Part shown: positions 1 through 5,570 of the stretch, one piece after another | Layout of the letters: each line of letters begins with the position of its first letter | Position numbering within the stretch: the stretch's first letter is position 1 | NCBI GenBank assembly: GCA_030616425.1 | Contig: JAUWXJ010000083.1 | Span: forward strand, 1-9,877 | DNA from: Desulfobacterales bacterium | GTDB lineage: Bacteria > Desulfobacterota > Desulfobacteria > Desulfobacterales > C00003060 | Reading direction: 5' to 3' | Length of the DNA: 9,877 bases | The notes under the pieces: generated by a model | What the model was told of the DNA's origin: nothing | Databases searched by the model: none | What the model saw: the letters and a program-made list of their open reading frames with translations, nothing else | Translations under genes and position numbers: made by a program

Positions 1-405
1 CAGCTCCGGAGCGAACTAGACATTGCGGGAGCAAGGCGCACAGAATCCGTTGTAATCATGAACACCTTTGGAGAACTCTTTAAACTCTACAGTGTGGGAA
101 CTATCGTCTTTTGCGGAGCACGTCTCGTACCGTTGGGCGGACAGAATCCCCTGGAAGCGGCAGTCTGGGGAAAGCCCGTCCTTTACGGCCCGTCCATGGA
201 AGACTTCCTGGATGCCAAGACACTGTTGGAAGGGGTCGGCGCGGGTGTGTTGGTTTCGAGTCCTGAAATGTTGGCTGAAAAGGCAATCTGGCTCCTGAGC
301 CATCCAGAGACCTTGGAAGCTCATGGGGCCAGAGCCCGTGAAGCTGTCGTCAATAACCAGAACGCCGCGGAAAGACACGCTGAGGTAATAGCACGCCTGC
401 TCTGA
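1..405 (+). CDS. waaA: 3-deoxy-D-manno-octulosonic acid (Kdo) transferase, C-terminal part (5' end outside window)
   Basis: The reading frame is open from base 1 and ends at TGA 403-405, giving the last 134 residues of a protein that is normally about 420-430 long. Residues 20-70 carry the family's nucleotide-sugar-binding block: NTFGEL, then a VPLGGQNPLEAA segment and a GKPVLYGPSMEDF segment, followed by a helical tail. These match the C-terminal Rossmann domain of GT30 Kdo transferases (GT-B fold). The family moves Kdo from CMP-Kdo onto tetraacyl lipid A at the cytoplasmic face of the inner membrane, the first step of LPS core assembly. The ATG at 58 is an internal methionine and not the start, because the conserved sequence continues upstream of it. 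The next gene begins 52 bp downstream on the same strand, so co-transcription is likely. I am confident of the family; whether it adds one or two Kdo residues cannot be read from this part. Confidence 0.93.
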   Translation, partial: QLRSELDIAGARRTESVVIMNTFGELFKLYSVGTIVFCGARLVPLGGQNPLEAAVWGKPVLYGPSMEDFLDAKTLLEGVGAGVLVSSPEMLAEKAIWLLSHPETLEAHGARAREAVVNNQNAAERHAEVIARLL

Positions 406-440
406 TATTTGATAGTGCCGATAATACGAAATGATATGAT

Positions 441-447
441 AAGGGAG
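441..447 (+). promoter_or_regulatory. Shine-Dalgarno site deciding the start of the 412-aa gene
   Basis: AAGGGAG lies 10 nt before ATG 458 but only 1 nt before the alternative in-frame GTG 449. Spacing therefore favours the ATG. No promoter is obvious in the 52-bp gap after waaA, which agrees with read-through from upstream. Confidence 0.6.
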
Positions 448-457
448 AGTGCCACTC

Positions 458-1696
458 ATGACCATTGATCGAAAAGCCATCAAAAGCATGTACAACAGCC
501 TTTCCAAAAAGGTTAAGTCCAGGCTTCGGCAAGCCGTACAGCAAATCGTTAAGACCAAGGAAAAAGGGGGGAAGGTGGTCGCTGTTGTGGGAAGCGGCCC
601 GAACCTCCACGAGGGGGTCACGACGCTCATCGCAGAACTCATGCACAAGGGGATCATTGATGGCGTCTCTACCAGTTCTGCCGTGATCAATCATGAGATT
701 GCCGGCACCCTGGAAAAGGTAAAACGATTTGACGGGGTGGCCTTTGGGCTCGCACCCGACAAACTCCCTTCAGATGGCTTTTTTGAGGTGAGCACCCTTT
801 CCAAGGCAGAACTCGAAGAAATCCGGCACGAGATCCCGATTGACATGACCCTTTACCGCAGGATGCGCCGTGCCAAGGGAGACACCATCATCAAGGTAGC
901 AGGTAACATGGCCTACCCCACCGGACTTCGTACGGAAAGGCTGGCCCGCGACATCCTTGACCTGGCAAAGAGCTACGGCATCCCTTTTGAACAGATGGCC
1001 GGTTACGGCGCTGACCGTCTCACCATGATCGGTGCGGGGGCCGAGCACAATATTCCAGTATTGGTCACCGTGCCGCAGTTAATAGGAGGGGGAGAGGTCG
1101 GGCTTGCTATCGGAGACTCTTTGTCCATTTCAGAACGCTGCCGCCACATTGCAAAGCTCCTTGACAGCGCAGACGTGATTGTGGAATCCGCCCTTGCCCT
1201 GTCGCAGGAGGTCCATGACGGGCCCTTTGAACTATTCACCGGCCACGGGATATGGACGGACTGGGAAGGGGGATGGACCTATTCACTCGCTGACAAGCAG
1301 ATTGTACGTATCGACCTGGACCCCAACCTGGAGAAGGCATGGGTGCATGAACGTAAGGCAAAGATGGTCTCTGAAGCAGTCCACAAAGGCCTACCCAAGA
1401 GCAAGCACATGAAGATCCCTTTCCGTATGGAGATGTCAGGCTTTGCCAGGATCCCCGGGAGTCTTCCGATTGTGGGCGACATCGGTGAGATCTGGCCCCT
1501 GCTCGCAACCATGGTGGCAGATGCCCTTGATATACGACTCGAGTTTATGAGCTATAAACAATCACTGCCGGCTGGGGCAAAAGCCCGGGAGTGGGTCGTA
1601 AAGCACGTACGGCCTGTAAACAGGGAGCACATGTCTGCAACAGTCAATGAACTCATCCCCATTCCGAATTACAAAGGATCAGCCCTCCCCTTATGA
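458..1696 (+). CDS. conserved protein of unrecognised family, 412 aa, probable nucleotide-binding fold
   Basis: I do not recognise this gene with confidence. ATG 458 is chosen because AAGGGAG at 441-447 lies 10 nt ahead of it; the in-frame GTG at 449 sits almost on top of that site. The protein is soluble, with no signal peptide or membrane helix. Residues 39-53 (KVVAVVGSGPNLHEG) resemble a strand plus glycine loop. A second glycine-rich part spans about 180-220 (GYGADR, IGAGAEH, PQLIGGGEVGLAIGD). It is followed by SADVIVESALAL and a strand ending in an acidic turn (IVRIDLDPN, 282-290). The order 'glycine loop, gain-or-loss helix, ADVIV strand, DLDPN turn' faintly recalls the C-terminal domain of archaeal LOR/SDH-type ornithine cyclodeaminases, but this is only an impression. 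Position behind waaA suggests an envelope-related or merely co-expressed role. Base composition matches waaA, so it appears native. Confidence 0.88.
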   Translation: MTIDRKAIKSMYNSLSKKVKSRLRQAVQQIVKTKEKGGKVVAVVGSGPNLHEGVTTLIAELMHKGIIDGVSTSSAVINHEIAGTLEKVKRFDGVAFGLAPDKLPSDGFFEVSTLSKAELEEIRHEIPIDMTLYRRMRRAKGDTIIKVAGNMAYPTGLRTERLARDILDLAKSYGIPFEQMAGYGADRLTMIGAGAEHNIPVLVTVPQLIGGGEVGLAIGDSLSISERCRHIAKLLDSADVIVESALALSQEVHDGPFELFTGHGIWTDWEGGWTYSLADKQIVRIDLDPNLEKAWVHERKAKMVSEAVHKGLPKSKHMKIPFRMEMSGFARIPGSLPIVGDIGEIWPLLATMVADALDIRLEFMSYKQSLPAGAKAREWVVKHVRPVNREHMSATVNELIPIPNYKGSALPL

Positions 1697-1754
1697 AATA
1701 AGCCTTAATTCCCCTGATTGGTACGAAGGGATCGGTATGCTAAGGAGTGGAAGG

Positions 1755-1835
1755 ATGGCAGGATTGAAGGTCCCTGTAACCTTGATAAAATTGAAACAAA
1801 GAATCTTCGACCGTAAGGAAGTTTGCCATTTTTAG
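1755..1835 (+). pseudogene. 26-codon reading frame with strong RBS; probable truncated 5' end of a lost gene
   Basis: AAGGAG at 1742-1747 sits 7 nt before ATG 1755, the best ribosome binding site in the left third of the window. The frame reads M-A-G-L-K-V-P-V-T-L-I-K-L-K-Q-R-I-F-D-R-K-E-V-C-H-F and stops at TAG 1833-1835. The translation is basic and amphipathic, and I do not recognise it. The stop lies just ahead of a REP-like hairpin (1849-1868) and the first copy of a 26-bp direct repeat (1887-1912). My inference is that this was the first stretch of the next gene in the waaA cluster and that the accessory block removed the rest. A genuine 26-residue peptide is the alternative. Confidence 0.4.
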
Positions 1836-1838
1836 ATT

Positions 1839-1879
1839 CGCTCGCTAACCCCGCAGCAAGCTGTGGGGAATGCGCTCGC
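1839..1879. repeat. REP-like palindromic element
   Basis: CCCCGCAGC (1849-1857) and GCTGTGGGG (1860-1868) form a 9-bp hairpin with one G-U type mismatch and a two-base AA centre. It is flanked by a direct repeat CGCTCGC at 1839-1845 and 1873-1879. Short CCCCGCAGC-type palindromes scattered between genes are typical of deltaproteobacterial genomes. There is no T-run on either side, so I call it a dispersed repeat and not an intrinsic terminator. Confidence 0.6.
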
Positions 1880-1886
1880 TTTTGCG

Positions 1887-1912
1887 ATTCAACATATTCA
1901 ATAACGTCCCCT
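1887..1912. repeat. left copy of 26-bp direct repeat bracketing the SEC-C gene
   Basis: The word begins ATTCAACATA and ends GTCCCCT. It matches 3636-3661 at 23 of 26 positions in the same orientation; the differences are at the 11th, 16th and 19th bases. The two copies lie about 1.75 kb apart and enclose exactly one gene. They could be the ends of a mobile unit, an integration scar, or two members of a dispersed intergenic repeat family. Confidence 0.6.
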
Positions 1913-2019
1913 CTTTTTCCCTTGTGCGTATTTATTAGTCATAATATTTCAACTTATTGCCATCTGTACTTACGCTTGTCTATTCGGAGATTGCAATATT
2001 TTCGCTGTTTACGGATTTT

Positions 2020-3501
2020 TCATTTTACTCCTACGTCAATGCAGCACTTTTTATATTTTTTGCCGGAGCCACATGGACAAGGGGAGTTACGTCCAATCTT
2101 TGTTCGCCCTAAGTGCTTAGATTTGGTTTCTTCAACGATGGGAAATTCTGTCACTTTCTTCTTCTGAAGGGTAAGGTTGTCCGATTTGAAAAAATTTAGA
2201 CCCTCATTTGCTTTATCATAGTGCTCTCTGAGATCATCCGGCCAATGCTCGCAATCCATCAAAATAAAGTCTTCAGAGTTCGTTTTTGTGAATTTTGGAG
2301 CATCGATAGCAATACCAATAACCGTTTTCAAGTGCCCAAACTTATTTTTTGCGGCACCACAGGCGATTTCAAGCATTGCTTGACGTTTTGGACGGTAGTC
2401 ATTTTCATAGTCAGTAATTCCGTCAACTTTAAGTTGCAGGAAGACATAACCTTTTCCTTCGTAAAATGAGGGCATGAAAGATAAATGCCGCATCACCCGC
2501 TGCGAGGACTCAGGAAATCCGTTAATTGCTTTGATCATTTGTTCTGATAAAGCACGGCGGGTGAATCGTGGCTCTCTTGCCATTTCATGAATAGCGCTTT
2601 GCCCTCTTAATGGGGTGGAGTTTCCAAGTAATGTGCCATTGAGCGTGTTCTGGCAGGTTCTTTGGATTATTTCATCCCAAAGATATGACACCTTGTCAGC
2701 TGATTTCTTGTTTTTGTAGATTTCGAGATCGATAAAATCTTTCCATTCTCCCTCACCTATTGATACAAAATTGATATCTTTTTGCTGCGTCCCTATGAAG
2801 TGCTTGTTTTTAGATTTGTCATAATTTAAGTAGTAGTGGGCCAATAGATCTTCCTCACCACAATAGAGCAAAGCATCGAATGATTTAATCGCTTCAATCT
2901 TGGCGTCAAGATATGAGGAGAAATCAAAGAATGTATCAAGCTCACCAAAAATAATAGGAAGGTTATGGCTATCGAAAACATGGACAGGATTTTCTTTGTC
3001 GATGTGGATCATGAACGGGAATGGAAGTTGAGCCTCGCTATTGCTATAAAATATTCCAAGGCTGCCGTATACGTTATCGTCAGAGAATTTTTCACAAGCC
3101 TCCTTCGCTCCGTGTGCGATAATGATCTTGTGAATCATCATTTTCTCGCGATCGATATTGATAGGAAACGGAACCTTTAAATCATTATCCAAAAAAATGC
3201 TGCGCCCGCTTTTAATATAACGTTCAGCGCCGTGTGCAGTACGAATTTGAGCATCAATTACCTTTTTTTCCCACCGATTCCAATCGACCACCGGGGCATT
3301 GGTTTCTTTATAGAGCGACAGATTCTCTCGATCAAAAAATATGAATACGCGATTCTCAAAAACAGCGAGGAGATCACAGAGTTCATCTCGGTCATCTTTA
3401 AATGGATTGGGATAGCTCCATAGCTTTAGGAATGACCGCTCACAAAGGTGAGCTAACAATTTTTCTGTAGGCGTCACACCCTCAGATTTCATGATAACCA
3501 T
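2020..3501 (-). CDS. nuclease-like protein with C-terminal SEC-C zinc motif
   Basis: This is a 493-residue soluble protein. ATG 3501 is preferred because AAGAG lies 7 nt upstream; a TTG at 3543 and an ATG at 3492 are alternatives. The last 25 residues are a SEC-C motif with ligands C475, C477, C486 and C487 (CPCGSGKKYKKCC), as in SecA tails and many stand-alone proteins that bind zinc. Residues 8-60 follow the pattern TPTEKLLAHLCE, LWSYPNPF, DELCDLLAVF, RVFIFFDRE. This resembles a PD-(D/E)XK-like core: E13, D43, then D57-x-E59 where many relatives carry a D-x-K. The middle (about 90-190) has HGAERYI, PFPI and AHGAKEAC blocks that I associate with the same poorly described family. The gene is visibly richer in A and T than its neighbours and is bracketed by direct repeats, so horizontal transfer is likely. 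A role in defence or stress is conceivable but not shown; it is the only gene in its block. Confidence 0.85.
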   Translation of the reverse strand: MVIMKSEGVTPTEKLLAHLCERSFLKLWSYPNPFKDDRDELCDLLAVFENRVFIFFDRENLSLYKETNAPVVDWNRWEKKVIDAQIRTAHGAERYIKSGRSIFLDNDLKVPFPINIDREKMMIHKIIIAHGAKEACEKFSDDNVYGSLGIFYSNSEAQLPFPFMIHIDKENPVHVFDSHNLPIIFGELDTFFDFSSYLDAKIEAIKSFDALLYCGEEDLLAHYYLNYDKSKNKHFIGTQQKDINFVSIGEGEWKDFIDLEIYKNKKSADKVSYLWDEIIQRTCQNTLNGTLLGNSTPLRGQSAIHEMAREPRFTRRALSEQMIKAINGFPESSQRVMRHLSFMPSFYEGKGYVFLQLKVDGITDYENDYRPKRQAMLEIACGAAKNKFGHLKTVIGIAIDAPKFTKTNSEDFILMDCEHWPDDLREHYDKANEGLNFFKSDNLTLQKKKVTEFPIVEETKSKHLGRTKIGRNSPCPCGSGKKYKKCCIDVGVK

Positions 3502-3635
3502 AAGGCAACTCTTTTTAAAATTCAGAAAAGCCGTTACAACCAATTCAGACGCACAACGATTGTGCTGACCTGCTGTAGAGAAAAGGAGAACGTTATTGAC
3601 TACGTCAACTTACTAACCCATTGTCCCCCACACTA

Positions 3636-3661
3636 ATTCAACATAGTCAACAATGTCCCCT
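3636..3661. repeat. right copy of 26-bp direct repeat bracketing the SEC-C gene
   Basis: Partner of 1887-1912, with 23 of 26 bases identical and in the same orientation. Just to its left a looser partial copy is visible: a CATTGTCCCC word near 3619 followed by CACAC, echoing CAATGTCCCC at 3651-3660 and CCACAC shortly after. The right edge therefore seems to hold one and a half tandem units. Confidence 0.6.
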
Positions 3662-3815
3662 TCCCCACACAACGAGGTTAAAAGCCCTCACCAAGAAAAC
3701 GAAAAGCCCCACCCCCCCTGAAAGAGAAATGGAGCTTCAACATGAGCAAAATTACCTGAGCGTGATCGACTTCCGCGCGAACAAGAGGTGCGGGAAATAT
3801 TCTACAATTTGTCGC

Positions 3816-3844
3816 TATATACTCCTATGCCTTTGTAATGTCAA
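3816..3844 (-). promoter_or_regulatory. candidate sigma-70 promoter for the SEC-C gene
   Basis: On the minus strand, TTGACA (3844-3839) is followed after exactly 17 bp by TATATA (3821-3816). The -35 box is perfect and the -10 box matches four of six bases. Transcription would run left toward the SEC-C gene and give a leader of about 310 nt that crosses the right-hand 26-bp repeat. No other minus-strand gene lies in between. The long leader is the main reason for doubt. Confidence 0.4.
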
Positions 3845-3969
3845 GAAATTTAGAACTACACAGCTCACAAATCAGTTGTGTAACGAAAGGTGACAGTTTT
3901 GCGAGAAATGGATAGAAAAAAGTGTGAAGATATTACACGATGTTGCAGAACCTGCTTGTTCACGCCCCC

Positions 3970-4491
3970 CTATTCGACCTGTTTCCGTACCTTTTCAGGA
4001 AGTCGATCCACTAGCGAAGGATAAGTCTCTACCAAACGTATAATGTCTGCCAGATCCTTTTGTCGCTTGCTTTTACGGCGTTCCTCGTCTGAATACGCCC
4101 AGATCTTGCCCTGAAGCACGTCCTCAACACTTGCCACCTTCATCTCGTATCCAAGTACAGTGTGCCTCGTGGCTTTACTGATGAAATCCTGATAGCGTGG
4201 ATCAGTCTGCATCTGTATTCTCAAGGCGGATTTATCGCTGCTGAGGTTGACGCTGTGGGAAAAACGCTCTATCTTGAAATGAACATCGACAGCTTTGCAA
4301 ACTGTCTCAATATCTTTTGCGGCGACTACAACATCCAGGTCAAGGCTGACAACTGGCTCTGCATAGGCATTTACAGCAAGGCCCCCGACTACGCAGTAAT
4401 CCACTCCTGTCGAAGACAGCGTGTCAAGAAAGATCTGAAGTACATCCTCCTTACCATTAAAAACTGCGTTTAAGAATTCCTTTTCAGTCAT
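3970..4491 (-). CDS. nucleotidyltransferase-fold protein, AbiEii/MNT-like, orphan
   Basis: This is a 173-residue soluble protein. Residues 33-53 read C-V-V-G-G-L-A-V-N-A-Y, then S-L-D-L-D-V-V-V, which is the GG...DxD signature of the polymerase-beta-like nucleotidyltransferase fold. G36-G37 would sit at the phosphate loop and D51 and D53 would bind metal. The C-terminal part has the usual K118-V-A-S-V-E-D-V-L helix start and K145-D-L-A-D-I-I-R-L (145-153), as in AbiEii/DUF6036-type proteins. Members act as NTP-transferring toxins or antitoxin modifiers, or are of unknown role. No HEPN, AbiEi-like or other small partner gene lies next to it on the minus strand, so a complete toxin-antitoxin pair is not visible. 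The ATG at 4491 follows a modest AGGA about 13 nt upstream. Family is fairly sure; biological role is open. Confidence 0.85.
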   Translation of the reverse strand: MTEKEFLNAVFNGKEDVLQIFLDTLSSTGVDYCVVGGLAVNAYAEPVVSLDLDVVVAAKDIETVCKAVDVHFKIERFSHSVNLSSDKSALRIQMQTDPRYQDFISKATRHTVLGYEMKVASVEDVLQGKIWAYSDEERRKSKRQKDLADIIRLVETYPSLVDRLPEKVRKQVE

Positions 4492-4628
4492 ACTCTGTTC
4501 TATTTCCTATCCTAGTGCGAATATTATGTGTTGGGTTGATTCTGCTTTCTTGATCAACGTACCAATAATGATTGAATAATACACGAATTTATGTCAAAAA
4601 GCAAACTAATAGAAGGCTTGTTCATTGC

Positions 4629-4697
4629 GGCGGCAACGATGATATCTGTTTTGGAGCACTGGAACCGGTGGTCTAAACCTTTGCCGCCAGGGAGGTT
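4629..4697 (+). promoter_or_regulatory. structured leader with alternative helices over the Shine-Dalgarno site (candidate riboswitch)
   Basis: GGCGGCAA (4629-4636) pairs perfectly with TTGCCGCC (4681-4688). Inside that loop, CACTG (4657-4661) and CGGTG (4666-4670) form a hairpin with a GAAC tetraloop. AACCT (4676-4680) can instead pair with AGGTT (4693-4697), which covers the GGAGG ribosome binding site. The outer helix and the AACCT/AGGTT helix each constrain the same stretch just before the start codon, as in translational switches. The text around 4653-4697 reminds me of the 3' part of molybdenum-cofactor (Moco) riboswitches, but I cannot confirm the class. Confidence 0.4.
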
Positions 4698-4701
4698 CAT
4701 C

Positions 4702-5136
4702 ATGGCTCGTAAGGATCGCAGTCACTACGCTAAAAAACATAAACCGAGTGCGGTAGTTGATCCGATGCTCCGGGATGCGCTTTTGAAAAATGTTTCCGAT
4801 GGCAACCTTGCATGCAAGGTTGCATTTGATGTGGCAGACCGGCTTGGTGTGTCACCGGATGCGGTTGGCCGGACCGCGGATATACTGGAACTGCGGTTCG
4901 TAAAATGCCAACTCGGCCTGTTTGACCATCCTCACAAGAAAAAGATTGTCAAGCCTGCTGACTCTGTTCCCCCGGAAATGAAAAAAGCGATCTCAGCGGG
5001 ACTAGTGAATGAACGTTTGCCTTGCAAAACCGCCTGGGAAATCGCTATAGAACTTGGAATCCGCAAGACTGAGATGGGTGCCGCATGTGATGCAATGGGG
5101 ATCAGAATCAAGCCATGTCAGCTCGGAGCATTCTGA
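4702..5136 (+). CDS. duplicated-domain protein with CQLGxF motifs, unknown function
   Basis: ATG 4702 is chosen over an in-frame ATG at 4591 because AGGGAGGTT (4689-4697) ends 4 nt ahead of it and because the upstream stretch is better explained as leader RNA. The 144-residue protein contains two ungapped copies of one unit, residues 20-74 and 90-144, offset by exactly 70, with 17 of 55 positions identical. Each copy has a cysteine at a helix start (C38, C108), an A-x-x-x-A-x-x-L-G turn resembling a helix-turn-helix, and a closing CQLGxF (C69, C139). The paired cysteines are 31 residues apart in both copies. The first 18 residues are basic. I recognise the CQLGxF pattern as recurring in deltaproteobacterial hypothetical proteins but know no function. 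DNA binding or metal/redox sensing are possible inferences. No signal peptide or membrane helix is present. Confidence 0.8.
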   Translation: MARKDRSHYAKKHKPSAVVDPMLRDALLKNVSDGNLACKVAFDVADRLGVSPDAVGRTADILELRFVKCQLGLFDHPHKKKIVKPADSVPPEMKKAISAGLVNERLPCKTAWEIAIELGIRKTEMGAACDAMGIRIKPCQLGAF

Positions 5137-5161
5137 GACCCTCAGTTATGAAATTCGCGTT

Positions 5162-5196
5162 CTTACTGGCAGGAAATTTTTGTCAGGTCCAGTAAG
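5162..5196 (+). terminator. inverted repeat after the CQLGxF gene, possible weak terminator
   Basis: CTTACTGG (5162-5169) and CCAGTAAG (5189-5196) form a perfect 8-bp stem with a 19-nt loop, 25 bp past the stop codon. It is followed by CTTTTG, a poor T-run. The position suits an mRNA 3' end, but the large loop and short tail keep this tentative. Confidence 0.35.
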
Positions 5197-5211
5197 CTTT
5201 TGTATTTGAAG

Positions 5212-5450
5212 AACAAACTCGAATATCGAATTTCGAAATCCGAAACAAACTCGAATGACAAAAAAACAAAATTCAAAACGAAGGAATTGGGAAACTCAGG
5301 CGTTTGAATAGCAAATCGCTAAACCCATGAATCTGTGGTGTTTTGAGCTTTTGAACATTCGAATTTGCGGCTGACGCCTTGAGAAGAGTGCGGATTTGTT
5401 TCGAACTTCGTGGTTAGCGCAGGCTTCACTTCGTGTCGTATTTCGAATTT
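5212..5450. repeat. TCGAA-rich imperfect long inverted repeat
   Basis: Left arm: AACAAACTCGAAT occurs at 5212-5224 and again at 5244-5256, and CGAAATCCGAAACAAA lies at 5234-5249. Right arm: TTTGTTTCGAACTTCG (5395-5410) is complementary to 5234-5249 at 14 of 16 positions, and ATTTCGAATTT (5440-5450) answers the CGAATTTCGAAAT of the left arm. GTTTTGAGCTT (5340-5350) faces the AAATTCAAAAC near 5268-5278. The about 60-bp centre is unpaired. This matches a dispersed intergenic repeat style seen in deltaproteobacterial and metagenome contigs. It is non-coding. Confidence 0.55.
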
Positions 5451-5570
5451 AGGAACAACCGGTAAACAAAGACGAGTAAAGCTTTACAATCTTTTTTGTT
5501 CCGGCTTAGGGAGGTGAGGAGGCTGGTCAGGCCTTCCCGGGCATCCTGTTCTGAAGGGTCTTTCTATGAT

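Larger units (their letters stand above)
3544..3969. other. 426-bp non-coding stretch between SEC-C and nucleotidyltransferase genes
   Basis: It holds the right-hand 26-bp repeat, a TTGAC-TAC-GTCAA short palindrome near 3596-3608, a C-rich patch around 3705-3719, and the minus-strand promoter candidate at 3816-3844. An open frame of 90 codons on the plus strand (3621-3893) has no matching start site, starts inside the repeat and has an unnatural composition, so I do not call it a gene. Confidence 0.6.
5137..5570. other. 434-bp gene-free stretch
   Basis: It holds the 5162-5196 inverted repeat and the TCGAA-rich repeat 5212-5450. After it come a short AT-rich piece and a GGGAGGTGAGGAGG purine run (5509-5522) with no open frame of credible length behind it. 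The plus-strand 66-codon frame starting at 5496 runs into the antisense of the deacetylase-like gene and is not called. Confidence 0.6.

Noticed and set aside
16..690. 224-codon minus-strand open frame
   Set aside because: It is antisense to waaA and the start of the 412-aa gene, both of which have strong family or RBS support; composition of the translation is unnatural.
3596..3608. TTGAC-TAC-GTCAA operator-like palindrome
   Set aside because: Only five paired bases per arm and no promoter overlapping it; too short to call.
3621..3893. 90-codon plus-strand open frame
   Set aside because: It begins inside the repeat region, has no Shine-Dalgarno site, and the translation resembles no protein family.
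4591..4701. N-terminal extension of the CQLGxF protein from ATG 4591
   Set aside because: No ribosome site precedes 4591, while AGGGAGGTT sits directly ahead of ATG 4702; the stretch also forms RNA helices.
5212..5256. Possible CRISPR-like spacing of the 13-bp repeat pair
   Set aside because: Only two units, a 19-bp gap with related sequence, and no cas genes; it fits an inverted-repeat element.
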